Shown piece after piece: positions 29,281-38,279 of a stretch of 64,000 bases of DNA (position 1 is its first letter; each line of letters begins with the position of its first letter). The DNA lies in the NCBI RefSeq assembly GCF_000739435.1, contig NZ_CP009159.1, positions 1,178,001-1,242,000 of the forward strand. Direction: 5' to 3'. Origin of the DNA: Actinobacillus suis ATCC 33415. GTDB lineage: Bacteria; Pseudomonadota; Gammaproteobacteria; Enterobacterales; Pasteurellaceae. The notes beneath the pieces are model-generated. The model searched no databases. It saw nothing but the letters and a program-made list of their open reading frames with translations, and had not been told where the DNA came from. Made by a program: the position numbers and the translations under genes.

Positions 29281-30141
29281 ATGTTTGTTCCAATGCAAGA
29301 ACCAAATAATCTAATTATTCGCCTTATCGGTATTGGCGAATCAGGCGGCAAACTTATTCAGAAAATGATAAAAAAGCCAGCTGAAAATGTGTTTTATATT
29401 GCCATTGATCACAATGAACAGCGTTTAAGTAAAGTGATGGCGCATCATAAATTACTTGTAACCTCGGCAGAACAGCAACAAAAATCGATAGAATTACTCA
29501 AAGGTGTCGATTTCTTACTGATCTATGTTGATATTGATAATGAAGAAGACTTTAATATTGCTCAAGCATTGATTCAAACAAGCAATAACACGCTTGTAGT
29601 GATTGCTGCCCAATATTTACAAGAAAATGCTCAAATTATTGCACGTACAAAAAAACTCCATACTGATCACAGTTGCATAGTACATTTTGACTTACAGAAA
29701 GAATGTGAAATTTATCAATTAGCTGAGCAAGAAGCGAAAAATCATCTTGAACAAAGATTAATTCAATTTTCACACCTACCGAATATAATGTCCTGTCCGG
29801 GGTTAACTAATATTGATATTCAAGATGTTTGCTCAATCCTTTGGGGAGCGGATAACGCATTTTTCATAATCGAATCTGCGTCCGGAAAAAATAGAGTAGA
29901 ATTAATTATAAATAAATTTATCGAACAGGCTAAATTTAGATATGCCAGTCAAGTTGATGCTGTCCTTATCGATATGCAATCAGGCTTAAATCTTGAACTT
30001 GACGAAATTAATCTAATTCTGGATGGAATTCATTCGATAAGCGATGAAGCCGGCACGATAATTTTCGGTACATCAATATCCGAATCAGATTCGGAAACTC
30101 TTACTGTTATGGGGATTTTTGCTTGTGAAACAAGCGGTTAA
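29281..30141 (+). CDS. FtsZ-like protein with degenerate GTP site but intact T7 loop
   Basis: 286 residues. The N-terminus starts like FtsZ (IIRLIGIGESGGKLIQKM, 12-29) but the region where GGGTGTG should lie (about 77-100) has no glycine-rich loop. The second half matches FtsZ from T7 onward: CPGLTNIDIQDV (172-183) keeps the NxDxxD catalytic set (N177, D179, D182), followed by FFIIESASGKNRVEL (FtsZ GIGxASGxxRA), LNLELDEINLILDGI and GTIIFGTSISES (FtsZ ANIIFGAVID-type). A strong RBS (GGAGG) lies 17 bases after the first FtsZ-like gene, so the two are co-expressed. It is complementary to that protein. Confidence 0.82.
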   Translation: MFVPMQEPNNLIIRLIGIGESGGKLIQKMIKKPAENVFYIAIDHNEQRLSKVMAHHKLLVTSAEQQQKSIELLKGVDFLLIYVDIDNEEDFNIAQALIQTSNNTLVVIAAQYLQENAQIIARTKKLHTDHSCIVHFDLQKECEIYQLAEQEAKNHLEQRLIQFSHLPNIMSCPGLTNIDIQDVCSILWGADNAFFIIESASGKNRVELIINKFIEQAKFRYASQVDAVLIDMQSGLNLELDEINLILDGIHSISDEAGTIIFGTSISESDSETLTVMGIFACETSG

Positions 30142-30164
30142 AAATGTACATTTTCTGCAAAACA

Positions 30165-30184
30165 AAGCCCTCAAAAGAGGGCTT
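30165..30184. terminator. Bidirectional terminator between FtsZ-like and PP2C genes
   Basis: AAGCCCTC-AAAA-GAGGGCTT between convergent genes; the right arm overlaps the PP2C stop. Confidence 0.7.
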
Positions 30185-30923
30185 ATCTTCTACACACAAT
30201 CACTGAGAAATCATCATTAAATCTTTGTCGTTTTACATACTTTCTATAAGCGGTAATTTTTTCTTCAATATTTTCATATTGTTGCCAAATCTGTTCTCGG
30301 ACCTTTTCTGAGATAAAATCAGTCAGCCCATCAGAACAAAGCAAAATAACTTCCTCTTGTTGTAAATAAAAGGTGTGTGAAAAAATTTGAAAATCCGTTT
30401 CTTCAAAATCCACAATTAAGCAAGATTCTAACCCATTATATAGACCTGAATACTCCACATCCTCTATTGCGATTCCATCTGCTTTTAATATTGAAATTAA
30501 AGTATGATCTTGGCTTATTTGTTGCCATTTCCCATTTGCTGAAATTTTATAAGCACGACTATTCCCAACATTAACAAGATTAGCTAATCCATCATTGTTA
30601 ATTTGGCAAGCAACAAATGTGGTGGCACTGCCCCAATATTTTTCTGAATAAGTTTCACAAAATAATTTATGTTGATAACGTAACCAAGAAGCTGAAAGAT
30701 TTTCGCAAGTTTTTAATTGATTCATAAAAAATCGGCTTGCTAACTGGGAGTTTGTGCTATGAGAAACACCATCAGCAATACCGATTATTACTGATTCTTG
30801 CCGTAACGTTACCACGTCTGCTAATTTCAAAATATATTGGTAAACCTCAATGCCATTAAATAATGCATCTTGGTTGACTTTTTTATGTTTAGCCGATTGT
30901 TGGGTAAAATAAATATTAAACAT
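30183..30923 (-). CDS. PP2C-family serine/threonine phosphatase
   Basis: 246 residues. PPM/PP2C motifs are visible: KKVNQDALF (metal-binding Asp at 19), GIADGVSH (Asp 51), [21 protein letters not shown] (GDSR-type), [11 protein letters not shown] and NDDFSVIVC. All the Asp residues expected to hold two Mn/Mg ions seem present, so it is probably active. Start overlaps the end of the sirtuin gene by eight bases. No kinase is present in the window; the target could be the convergent FtsZ-like proteins or another island product, but that is inference. Confidence 0.88.
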   Translation of the reverse strand: MFNIYFTQQSAKHKKVNQDALFNGIEVYQYILKLADVVTLRQESVIIGIADGVSHSTNSQLASRFFMNQLKTCENLSASWLRYQHKLFCETYSEKYWGSATTFVACQINNDGLANLVNVGNSRAYKISANGKWQQISQDHTLISILKADGIAIEDVEYSGLYNGLESCLIVDFEETDFQIFSHTFYLQQEEVILLCSDGLTDFISEKVREQIWQQYENIEEKITAYRKYVKRQRFNDDFSVIVCRR

Positions 30924-31635
30924 ATTTATCCAATAATTCTCTCACAAACTTTGGCACAATTTCAGTTGCTTTTCCCTGATGGCTATAATGAAATGAGGAA
31001 TGTTTTTCACTCGGTTCTAAATTCAGCTCCACCGTCACAGCACCGGCTCGATCCGCAATATTCACAAAGCCTGCTGCCGGATAAACATTACCGGAAGTAC
31101 CAATCGAGATAAAGTAATCACATTCCCATAAAGCATCTTCAATACAATTCATTTGTAGTGGCATTTCCCCAAACCAAACGATATGTGGGCGCAATTTTTG
31201 AGGAGGCTGGCAGCATTGGCACAGGCTCTCATCCGTAATATCTTCTTGCCAGTCATATACCGTTCCCTTTCTTACACAACGTACTTTAAGCAGTTCTCCG
31301 TGCATATGTACAACACGTTTACTGCCCGCACGTTCGTGTAAATTATCCACATTTTGTGTGACTAATAAGAAATTATCGCCTAGCTTTTCTTCTAATTCTG
31401 CTAAAGCTAAATGTGCTGCATTAGGTTGCACATCTGCATCAAATAACCTTGCTCGGCGTGCATTATAAAAACGTTGTACTAATTCAGGATTACGCATAAA
31501 TCCTTCAGGGGTTGCAACATCATCGACTTTATGATTTTCCCATAATCCGGTGCTAGCTCGGAAAGTTTCAATCTCTGATTCCGCTGAAATCCCTGCTCCC
31601 GTTAGAACTACCACTTTCGGTAAATTTTTATTCAT
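30916..31635 (-). CDS. CobB-like NAD-dependent deacylase (sirtuin A)
   Basis: 239 residues, closely resembling E. coli Cob[39 protein letters not shown] (the Tyr/Arg pair of class III desuccinylases), [13 protein letters not shown], catalytic His in [13 protein letters not shown], two Cys pairs (Cys before RKG, then CQCC), and [13 protein letters not shown]. One change from CobB is Glu for Gly in the SGI part of the NAD loop. It removes acyl groups from lysines using NAD. Middle gene of the HAD-sirtuin-PP2C operon (gap 3 bp upstream, overlap 8 bp downstream). Confidence 0.88.
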   Translation of the reverse strand: MNKNLPKVVVLTGAGISAESEIETFRASTGLWENHKVDDVATPEGFMRNPELVQRFYNARRARLFDADVQPNAAHLALAELEEKLGDNFLLVTQNVDNLHERAGSKRVVHMHGELLKVRCVRKGTVYDWQEDITDESLCQCCQPPQKLRPHIVWFGEMPLQMNCIEDALWECDYFISIGTSGNVYPAAGFVNIADRAGAVTVELNLEPSEKHSSFHYSHQGKATEIVPKFVRELLDKYV

Positions 31636-31638
31636 TAT

Positions 31639-32592
31639 TTACTCCTTCAAATTTTTAAGATTACCTTGAATAGTCTCATCTATTTTACGCTTATACTCAA
31701 GTCCTCGCCCAGTAGTAGGGTAACTCACAAAACATTTTTCTACTTTTTCTAGTTGAATAAAGGAACATTTTTTAAAATCAGCAAATAAACTTAATGAATT
31801 TAAAAATGACGTATTATCTTTAGCATATTCAATAAATTCTCGTGAATACATTTTTTGCCATTTATTTACAATCTGTTTAAATGTTTTATAACGTTTATGA
31901 TTAATTAAGCAATAAACAATTCCTTCTTGAGTATGAATTTCATAACGCAAACAATTTATTTTCTCTTGTAAAAATGTAGATAAATTGAATGCTGAATGTT
32001 CAGGGCGTTTACGTTGTTCTGCGGATAAATCACGTTCTCCATTTGAGTAAATAAAAACTTTTTCGTCTTTTGAGTGTAATGACCAAATACGATTCATTAA
32101 TTCTAAATTTTCAGCTAACTTAGCTTCGATATTTTTATATAATCTAGCTTCAGACAATAAATAATCTGTAATAGCCTGCCAATCTGCATATTCTTGACCA
32201 AGTTGCAAAAGTGTTCCTTTAAAATAGCCCGCACCATTTGCAGTGCGATCATCAATTAAATACTCGCCTACATTTAAATTTTTATGATGACTTAGAATTA
32301 AACGTTTATAAAATACATCGCCAAAATATGTTTTAATCCAATTTAATTTATCTGACCAAGCGGTTGGATTTTCCCAAGGTGCTGTTGATAATACGTAAAT
32401 ATCATAATGCGCTTTTAATTGTTCTACGGCTTCTATTGCGCCATTCATTGGTTTCATTAGTGAAAAAATGTGTGGTACTTCATCTAATCGACCTGCATAT
32501 TGTTGGCGAACTTCATCAGATAATTGTTCGATGCCTGATTTAAAATCAACCAATACATTATCCATATCAATATATAAAATCGGTTTTTGCAT
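31639..32592 (-). CDS. HAD 5'(3')-nucleotidase-like protein with extra C-terminal region
   Basis: 317 residues. The first 150 or so form a HAD phosphatase of the 5'(3')-deoxyribonucleotidase (NT5C) type: YIDMDNVLVDF (nucleophile Asp 9, Asp 11), VLSTAPWENPTAW, KRLILSHHK and YLIDDRTANGAGYF. The last 150 or so are not typical of NT5C and I do not recognise them; they are Lys/Phe-rich with HSAFNLSTFLQEKIN and FVSYPTTGRGLEYKRK. RBS AAAGGAG precedes the ATG. First gene of the three-gene operon, with operator 2 upstream. A role on nucleotides or nicotinamide nucleotides is plausible, given the adjacent sirtuin. Confidence 0.78.
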   Translation of the reverse strand: MQKPILYIDMDNVLVDFKSGIEQLSDEVRQQYAGRLDEVPHIFSLMKPMNGAIEAVEQLKAHYDIYVLSTAPWENPTAWSDKLNWIKTYFGDVFYKRLILSHHKNLNVGEYLIDDRTANGAGYFKGTLLQLGQEYADWQAITDYLLSEARLYKNIEAKLAENLELMNRIWSLHSKDEKVFIYSNGERDLSAEQRKRPEHSAFNLSTFLQEKINCLRYEIHTQEGIVYCLINHKRYKTFKQIVNKWQKMYSREFIEYAKDNTSFLNSLSLFADFKKCSFIQLEKVEKCFVSYPTTGRGLEYKRKIDETIQGNLKNLKE

Positions 32593-32637
32593 TCTTTGCT
32601 CCTTTTATGCTTTTCGAAGAATACAATAACTCAAACA

Positions 32638-32654
32638 ACGACAATTAGTGTCGT
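32638..32654. promoter_or_regulatory. Island operator 2
   Basis: ACGACA-ATTAG-TGTCGT, perfect palindrome (core 32639-32653) 47 bp before the ATG of the HAD gene. Confidence 0.78.
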
Positions 32655-32660
32655 TACTAA

Positions 32661-32711
32661 AAAGAAGCGGTGAAATTTTACAAATTTTCTGCAAAATTTC
32701 ACCGCTTCTTT
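32661..32711. terminator. Terminator after the sirtuin B-mrr-small protein unit
   Basis: AAAGAAGCGGTGAAATTTT and its complement ending CACCGCTTCTTT form a long hairpin between the small gene and operator 2. It separates the two minus-strand units. Confidence 0.65.
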
Positions 32712-32723
32712 AGATGATGAAAA

Positions 32724-32906
32724 CTATACTTTTTTCACACTTTTCACTTGTAAATTAAAGTCTTTATACATTCCATTAGCAAAACGTAATACTTTCTGTG
32801 TTGCAATCTCCACCGCTTTATATTCCGATTCTGCTTTTACACGCTCCATTGGACTGGCATTTGTATGTCCTTTTTTTCCGCTAAATGTAACTAAATACGT
32901 ATTCAT
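32724..32906 (-). CDS. 60-residue protein of unknown function
   Basis: A small basic protein starting MNTYLVTFSGKKGHTNAS and ending LQVKSVKKV. It starts three bases after the mrr stop, with GAGGG eight bases before its ATG, so it is translated with mrr. No motif is recognised. The compact beta-alpha-beta pattern could be a small nucleic-acid- or protein-binding domain, but nothing in the sequence proves this. Confidence 0.6.
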   Translation of the reverse strand: MNTYLVTFSGKKGHTNASPMERVKAESEYKAVEIATQKVLRFANGMYKDFNLQVKSVKKV

Positions 32907-32909
32907 TGC

Positions 32910-33878
32910 TTAGCCCTCAATTTCATCAAAGTAGAAAGAATCTAGCTCAATTTGTTTAACAAGTTTTGTTTTTATCCCAATTTTATATTTTTTCACTAAT
33001 TCGATAATGTCTTCACCATCAATTAACGTGATCACTTTTGAACCCGCTTTCGCTGCTTCTATCGCAGCTCTTGAAAACTCTGATGTTGTGATAAAAATAC
33101 CATACTCTGCATTGAATTTATCTATCACACCTCGGAACTGATCAATTTCTGGCGATCCGACTTTTGAATTGTTCCAACGTTTAGCTTGGATTGCAACTCT
33201 TGAAGTTCTAAGATCATTACTTCTAAAATAACCGTAGCCATCAATGCCACCATCTCTTGATGCAACTACTCCTAATTTTTCATCCATTTCAAAACCTATT
33301 TCTTCGAGGATTTTTCGGCAGAATAGCTCAAATTTTTGCGGTTGCATTTCAGCTAAGCGATTTCTCAGCACTGCTTCCCAGCCTTCTTCTAGCTCTTCAT
33401 CATCATCGCCTATTTCATCAATATGTTTTTCTGGCATAATGTGGGATTCAATATTTAATGGCGTATTAAAGTTTTGAAGTTCTTCTACATCTCTATTTTT
33501 CTTTCTATTACCTTTATTTGTTGTCCAATATTCGTGAATTCTTTGTTGAGCTTCTTTATCCATTACATTGTTGAGATCACAAATGATTCCACGTTCTGTT
33601 AAGGCTAATTGTCCTCGTTCAGGGAAAGAAATAAAACCTGCGATTTCTAAATTCTTTAAAGTAAATTGAATAATAATATCTAACGGACAATAAGGCCTAC
33701 CATTTTTCCCAATTTTTCTTTCATCAAAGGCTTCTTCTGGAATTGCTTCTAAATTCTCACGCAATTCAGATCTTAATTTTTTACGTGAACTTTTACCGCC
33801 TAATTTACGCAGTTGATCAATAATAGCAGATTCTAAAATGCCCATTTTTTGCCAACGATTCATTTCTTCAAAATTCAT
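32910..33878 (-). CDS. Mrr-type restriction endonuclease
   Basis: 322 residues. The N-terminal region (about 10-120) resembles the Mrr winged-helix domain (LRKLGGKSSRKKLR ... GFISFPERGQLALTERG). An acidic linker (about residues 160-172, DDDEELEE) leads to the C-terminal PD-(D/E)XK nuclease: RDGGIDGYGYF then VAIQAKRW (the D...QxK catalytic set). Mrr enzymes cut modified DNA or respond to abnormal DNA. It follows sirtuin B after 76 bp that include a tetranucleotide tract; an in-frame TAG lies six bases before the ATG, fixing the start. Confidence 0.88.
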   Translation of the reverse strand: MNFEEMNRWQKMGILESAIIDQLRKLGGKSSRKKLRSELRENLEAIPEEAFDERKIGKNGRPYCPLDIIIQFTLKNLEIAGFISFPERGQLALTERGIICDLNNVMDKEAQQRIHEYWTTNKGNRKKNRDVEELQNFNTPLNIESHIMPEKHIDEIGDDDEELEEGWEAVLRNRLAEMQPQKFELFCRKILEEIGFEMDEKLGVVASRDGGIDGYGYFRSNDLRTSRVAIQAKRWNNSKVGSPEIDQFRGVIDKFNAEYGIFITTSEFSRAAIEAAKAGSKVITLIDGEDIIELVKKYKIGIKTKLVKQIELDSFYFDEIEG

Positions 33879-33924
33879 ACTCTATACCTTTTCAGTTTGT
33901 TAAAATAAAAACGAAAATACTGCA

Positions 33925-34830
<906 letters not shown>

Positions 34831-34866
34831 TTTTACTCCTGTTTTATTTCCATTTTTTATAATCCA

Positions 34867-34883
34867 GCGACAAATTATGTCGC
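34867..34883. promoter_or_regulatory. Island operator 3
   Basis: GCGACA-AATTA-TGTCGC, perfect palindrome (core 34868-34882) 37 bp before the sirtuin B start and just after the AAA+ gene end. Confidence 0.78.
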
Positions 34884-34922
34884 TTAACAAAAATAAACTG
34901 TTAAAAATCGCAATAAACGAAC

Positions 34923-36977
34923 TTAAAAACCAATTCTTCTAGATACTTTTCCCTGTTTAAGGCGACATTCATCTTCCAATGCATCAATCCATTCATTCTC
35001 ATTTTCAAAAGGAGCAAAACGGTGACGGCGAGCCACAGCAGCAAAATCACCTTGTGTTAACATAGGAAGTCGTTCAATTTTTTGCTGAACATTTTCTGTA
35101 AAATTCAATTCAAATTTAGCCGCTTGAATTTTAGCTAATGCAACACTTTGCTGCGGTTTGAGGTAATCAAACTGTAATTTTAAATCGAAACGGCGAAGTG
35201 CTGCCGGATCAAGCTCATCAAGCAAATTGGTTGAAATCACCATTAAACCTTCAAATTTTTCAATTTGTGTGAGCATTTCATTGACTTGGCTATGCTCCCA
35301 ACTACGTTGTCCGCTTTGTCGAGTAAACAGAAAACTATCCACCTCATCTAAAATCAGTAACATATTCTCATTTCTTGCTCGTTCAAAAGCAGCTGCAATT
35401 TTTTGCTCCGTTCCTCCTACATACATATCCAATAAATCAGATCCTTGTAATACAAGCGGCTGCATTTCAAGCTCTTGTGCCAACCATTTTGCCCATGCAG
35501 TCTTACCTGTTCCCGGTACACCATAACAGCAAATTCGTCCGCATTTTGTTTGTTTTAATCCTTTACTGATTTTATAAATATCCGCTTTACACGAAACGAA
35601 ATCCAAAGAATAGTCTGCTTGTAGGCTTTCAGTAAGCGGTTCGATTTTCTTAAAACCTTGTGCCTGCAATGTTTGATTAAATAGCGTTCTGGTCTGTTCG
35701 GCAAAGGCTACTTGACTATTAGGTTCAAGGCTGGTAACGACTTTTAATGTCCGTTCTAATATTGCCGGAGATAAGTATGGAATTTTCGCAAAATGCTGAA
35801 TATAACGTTCAGATAACTGTTCTCCGGCTAAGTTACGAATTAAATGTTCTTTCTGCTTATAAGGTAAATCAGGCATTTCAAAAATAATATCAAAACGGCG
35901 TAAATAGGCGTTGTCCATACTATTGATATCATTTGAAATCCAAATCATAGGTACATTATTATTTTCTAAAAAATGGTTTACCCACGCTTTATTCGATTGT
36001 GCAACTGAACGTTCAAATAAACCGGCTGAAAATACATCTTCAATCTCATCAAAAATGAGCATACTGCTACGATCCGTTAACAATTTTTGTGCCAATACAC
36101 AGCTATTCAGACGAGTCTTCGCATTTAACGTTTCACCATCGCTATCTGAGAAATGTAGCATATAGGTATCAATTTGAAGTAACTTACCTAATAAAGTTGC
36201 AAATTCTGTTTTACCCGTTCCCGGTAAGCCGTGAAGTAAAATATTTACACCTTTTTTATGCGTATCTACCGCTTGTCGGAGATAATTCAGCATAATTTGT
36301 TGCATGGATTGAATATGTTCAAAATCAGCTAATGTCAAATGTGGCTCTGCCGCCGGAATTAAGCAACGAGCTAATAGACTTTTTTCCGTTAACGGTTCAT
36401 TAAGAAATTCATCAAAATCTAATGTGTCTCCCCATTCTAAATAACCTTCAAGATCAGTATTATGGCAAGATTGCTCAATTAACCCATAAGTTTTTAATTT
36501 TTGATTTTTTGCAAGTGCTAATTTAACCGCTGATTTATCTAGTGAACATAATTTACTGATCCAGCCAATCGCAGAAGTAATATTTACCGAACCTAAAAAA
36601 TTAAACCCGTTTTCAATGATCTCTTCATGCTTTAAGTGAAAAACTAATGTAAAAATCGCTTTTTCAACCTCATTCAACTCAATATATTGCGTTAATTTAT
36701 TAATATTTTGATAAGCAATTTCTAACTCACTCGGCACGGAGAAAGGGCATTTTTTAATTTCTTGATAACGTTTTTGCAGCAGTAATTTCACACTCGAAAT
36801 ACTTTCTTGATTATCCCATTCATTATTCAAACCTAACGCATAAGCTAATGTATCATCACTCCAACCATGGGAACGAAAAAAGTGATTAAAGCCATTATGT
36901 TCACATAAAATCTTAAGCAAAAGTTTTTCAGAAAAAAGGGATACAGTTGGTGGATTTAAATTATATTCGCTACTCAT
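34923..36977 (-). CDS. Tandem AAA+ ATPase
   Basis: 684 residues with a helical N-terminal region (1-215) and two AAA+ modules. Module 1: Walker A GLPGTGKT (250-257), Walker B LIFDEIED (308-315), sensor WISND and arginine-finger region LRRFD. Module 2: Walker A GVPGTGKT (486-493), pore-loop-like segment DMYVGGTEQK, Walker B LILDEVDS (541-548), LRRFD. Both sites look active, so it is probably a ring-forming remodelling or unfolding ATPase of the Vps4/Ycf46 kind. Single-gene unit with operators 4 and 5 upstream and RBS AAGGAG. The substrate is unknown; the FtsZ-like polymer is one possibility. Confidence 0.88.
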   Translation of the reverse strand: MSSEYNLNPPTVSLFSEKLLLKILCEHNGFNHFFRSHGWSDDTLAYALGLNNEWDNQESISSVKLLLQKRYQEIKKCPFSVPSELEIAYQNINKLTQYIELNEVEKAIFTLVFHLKHEEIIENGFNFLGSVNITSAIGWISKLCSLDKSAVKLALAKNQKLKTYGLIEQSCHNTDLEGYLEWGDTLDFDEFLNEPLTEKSLLARCLIPAAEPHLTLADFEHIQSMQQIMLNYLRQAVDTHKKGVNILLHGLPGTGKTEFATLLGKLLQIDTYMLHFSDSDGETLNAKTRLNSCVLAQKLLTDRSSMLIFDEIEDVFSAGLFERSVAQSNKAWVNHFLENNNVPMIWISNDINSMDNAYLRRFDIIFEMPDLPYKQKEHLIRNLAGEQLSERYIQHFAKIPYLSPAILERTLKVVTSLEPNSQVAFAEQTRTLFNQTLQAQGFKKIEPLTESLQADYSLDFVSCKADIYKISKGLKQTKCGRICCYGVPGTGKTAWAKWLAQELEMQPLVLQGSDLLDMYVGGTEQKIAAAFERARNENMLLILDEVDSFLFTRQSGQRSWEHSQVNEMLTQIEKFEGLMVISTNLLDELDPAALRRFDLKLQFDYLKPQQSVALAKIQAAKFELNFTENVQQKIERLPMLTQGDFAAVARRHRFAPFENENEWIDALEDECRLKQGKVSRRIGF

Positions 36978-37025
36978 AAAACGGCTCCTTTTGCTGATTT
37001 CACATCAGTAATAATAAATAATATT

Positions 37026-37042
37026 ACGACAATATATGTCGT
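37026..37042. promoter_or_regulatory. Island operator 4
   Basis: ACGACA-ATATA-TGTCGT, perfect palindrome (core 37027-37041) 50 bp before the AAA+ ATPase start. Confidence 0.78.
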
Positions 37043-37071
37043 TTTCCACTTAAAACACTCTTACAAAATAT

Positions 37072-37088
37072 GTGACACATTATGTCGC
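37072..37088. promoter_or_regulatory. Island operator 5 (imperfect)
   Basis: GTGACA-CATTA-TGTCGC: one mismatch in the left half-site (TGACA for CGACA), same 5-base spacing, 46 bp from operator 4. It may serve the AAA+ gene or the divergent RhuM-Fic gene. Confidence 0.6.
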
Positions 37089-37236
37089 AATATCAATTAC
37101 CCTCTCAAATAACACACCTTTAATAACTGAGCAGAATCACTGAATTTTTGTAAATTTTCGATCTACATAGCAAAACTATTCAAATATTTTTCCGCATATT
37201 CCACTAAGGTAATGATGTCAATAAAAGGAGAAAGAT

Positions 37237-38220
37237 ATGACAAATCCAATCGAAATCTATCAAGCCGAAGACGGCTCAATGCAAGTTGAAGTTCGCTTTG
37301 AAAATGAAACAGTTTGGCTTTCACAAGCTCAAATGGCGAAGATTTTTGAAACCTCAACAGATAATATCAGTTTACATTTAAAGAATATTTTTAAGGAGAA
37401 AGAACTAGAAGAAATTCGAACTACCAAGGATTTCTCGGTAGTTCGATTGGAGGGTAATCGTAAAGTTACCAGACAAGTCAAACACTATAATCTTGATGCC
37501 ATTATTTCTGTTGGCTATCGTGTAAAATCCAAATCCGCCACTCAATTCCGTATTTGGGCGACCACTCGTTTAAAAGATTATTTAACGAAAGGCTATGCCA
37601 TTAATCAAAAACGTTTGCAACAAAATGCCTATGAATTGGAACAAGCCTTAGCTTTAATTCAAAAAACAGCAAACTCTTCGGAATTGACGATTGAAAGCGG
37701 GCGGGGGTTGGTCGATATTGTCAGTCGCTATACTCATACGTTTTTATGGTTGCAACAATATGATGAAGGATTGCTAATCGAACCTAAAGTTCAAGTCGGA
37801 GGAAAATTACCAACCATTGAACAAACTAAACAAGCATTACACGAATTAAAGCAACAATTAATGGTTCGAGGAGAAGCCTCCGAGTTATTCGGGCTTGAGA
37901 GAGATAACGGACTTTCCGCTATTTTAGGTAATCTTGAACAAACCGTATTCGGTGAACCGGCTTATCCAAGTATTGAGGCAAAAGCAGCACATTTACTCTA
38001 CTTCGTCGTCAAAAATCACCCGTTTGCTGATGGAAATAAACGAAGTGGTGCTTTCTTATTTGTCGATTTTCTCCATAGAAATCAACGCTTATTTAATCAA
38101 AACAATATTCCGATTATTAACGATACCGGGCTTGCCGCTCTAACATTATTAGTTGCCGAATCCAATCCAAAGCAGAAAGAAACTTTAATTAGATTGATAA
38201 TGCATATGTTAAAACGCTAA
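37237..38220 (+). CDS. RhuM-Fic/Doc fusion protein
   Basis: 327 residues. The N-terminal 1-125 matches the virulence-protein RhuM family (VWLSQAQMAKIFETSTDNIS, NLDAIISVGYRVKSK, ATQFRIWATTRLKDYL), a DNA-binding-like domain common in mobile DNA. The C-terminal 150-327 is a Fic/Doc domain with HPFADGNKRSG at 261-271; HxFxDxNKR is the Doc-type core, so AMP- or phosphate-transfer to a target protein is possible. Such fusions often act as toxins or host-takeover guards; no separate antitoxin ORF is seen. RBS AAGGAGAAAG. Confidence 0.88.
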   Translation: MTNPIEIYQAEDGSMQVEVRFENETVWLSQAQMAKIFETSTDNISLHLKNIFKEKELEEIRTTKDFSVVRLEGNRKVTRQVKHYNLDAIISVGYRVKSKSATQFRIWATTRLKDYLTKGYAINQKRLQQNAYELEQALALIQKTANSSELTIESGRGLVDIVSRYTHTFLWLQQYDEGLLIEPKVQVGGKLPTIEQTKQALHELKQQLMVRGEASELFGLERDNGLSAILGNLEQTVFGEPAYPSIEAKAAHLLYFVVKNHPFADGNKRSGAFLFVDFLHRNQRLFNQNNIPIINDTGLAALTLLVAESNPKQKETLIRLIMHMLKR

Positions 38221-38227
38221 AGTTAGA

Positions 38228-38263
38228 CGGTAAGATTCACAAGATTTATTATAAATCTTACCG
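38228..38263. terminator. Bidirectional terminator
   Basis: CGGTAAGATT and AATCTTACCG form a 10-bp stem between convergent RhuM-Fic and WYL genes. Confidence 0.7.
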
Positions 38264-38279
38264 CTTGATTTATTCTCAA

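Noticed and set aside
28475..30141. A single ftsZ gene broken by a frameshift
   Set aside because: Each ORF has its own ribosome site and its own Rossmann-like N-terminus (IRFIGIGSAG and IRLIGIGESG), so the second is not just the tail of the first; they are two full genes.
30183..30923. TerY-type vWA/PP2C/kinase triad
   Set aside because: PP2C is present but no vWA or kinase gene is found in the window.
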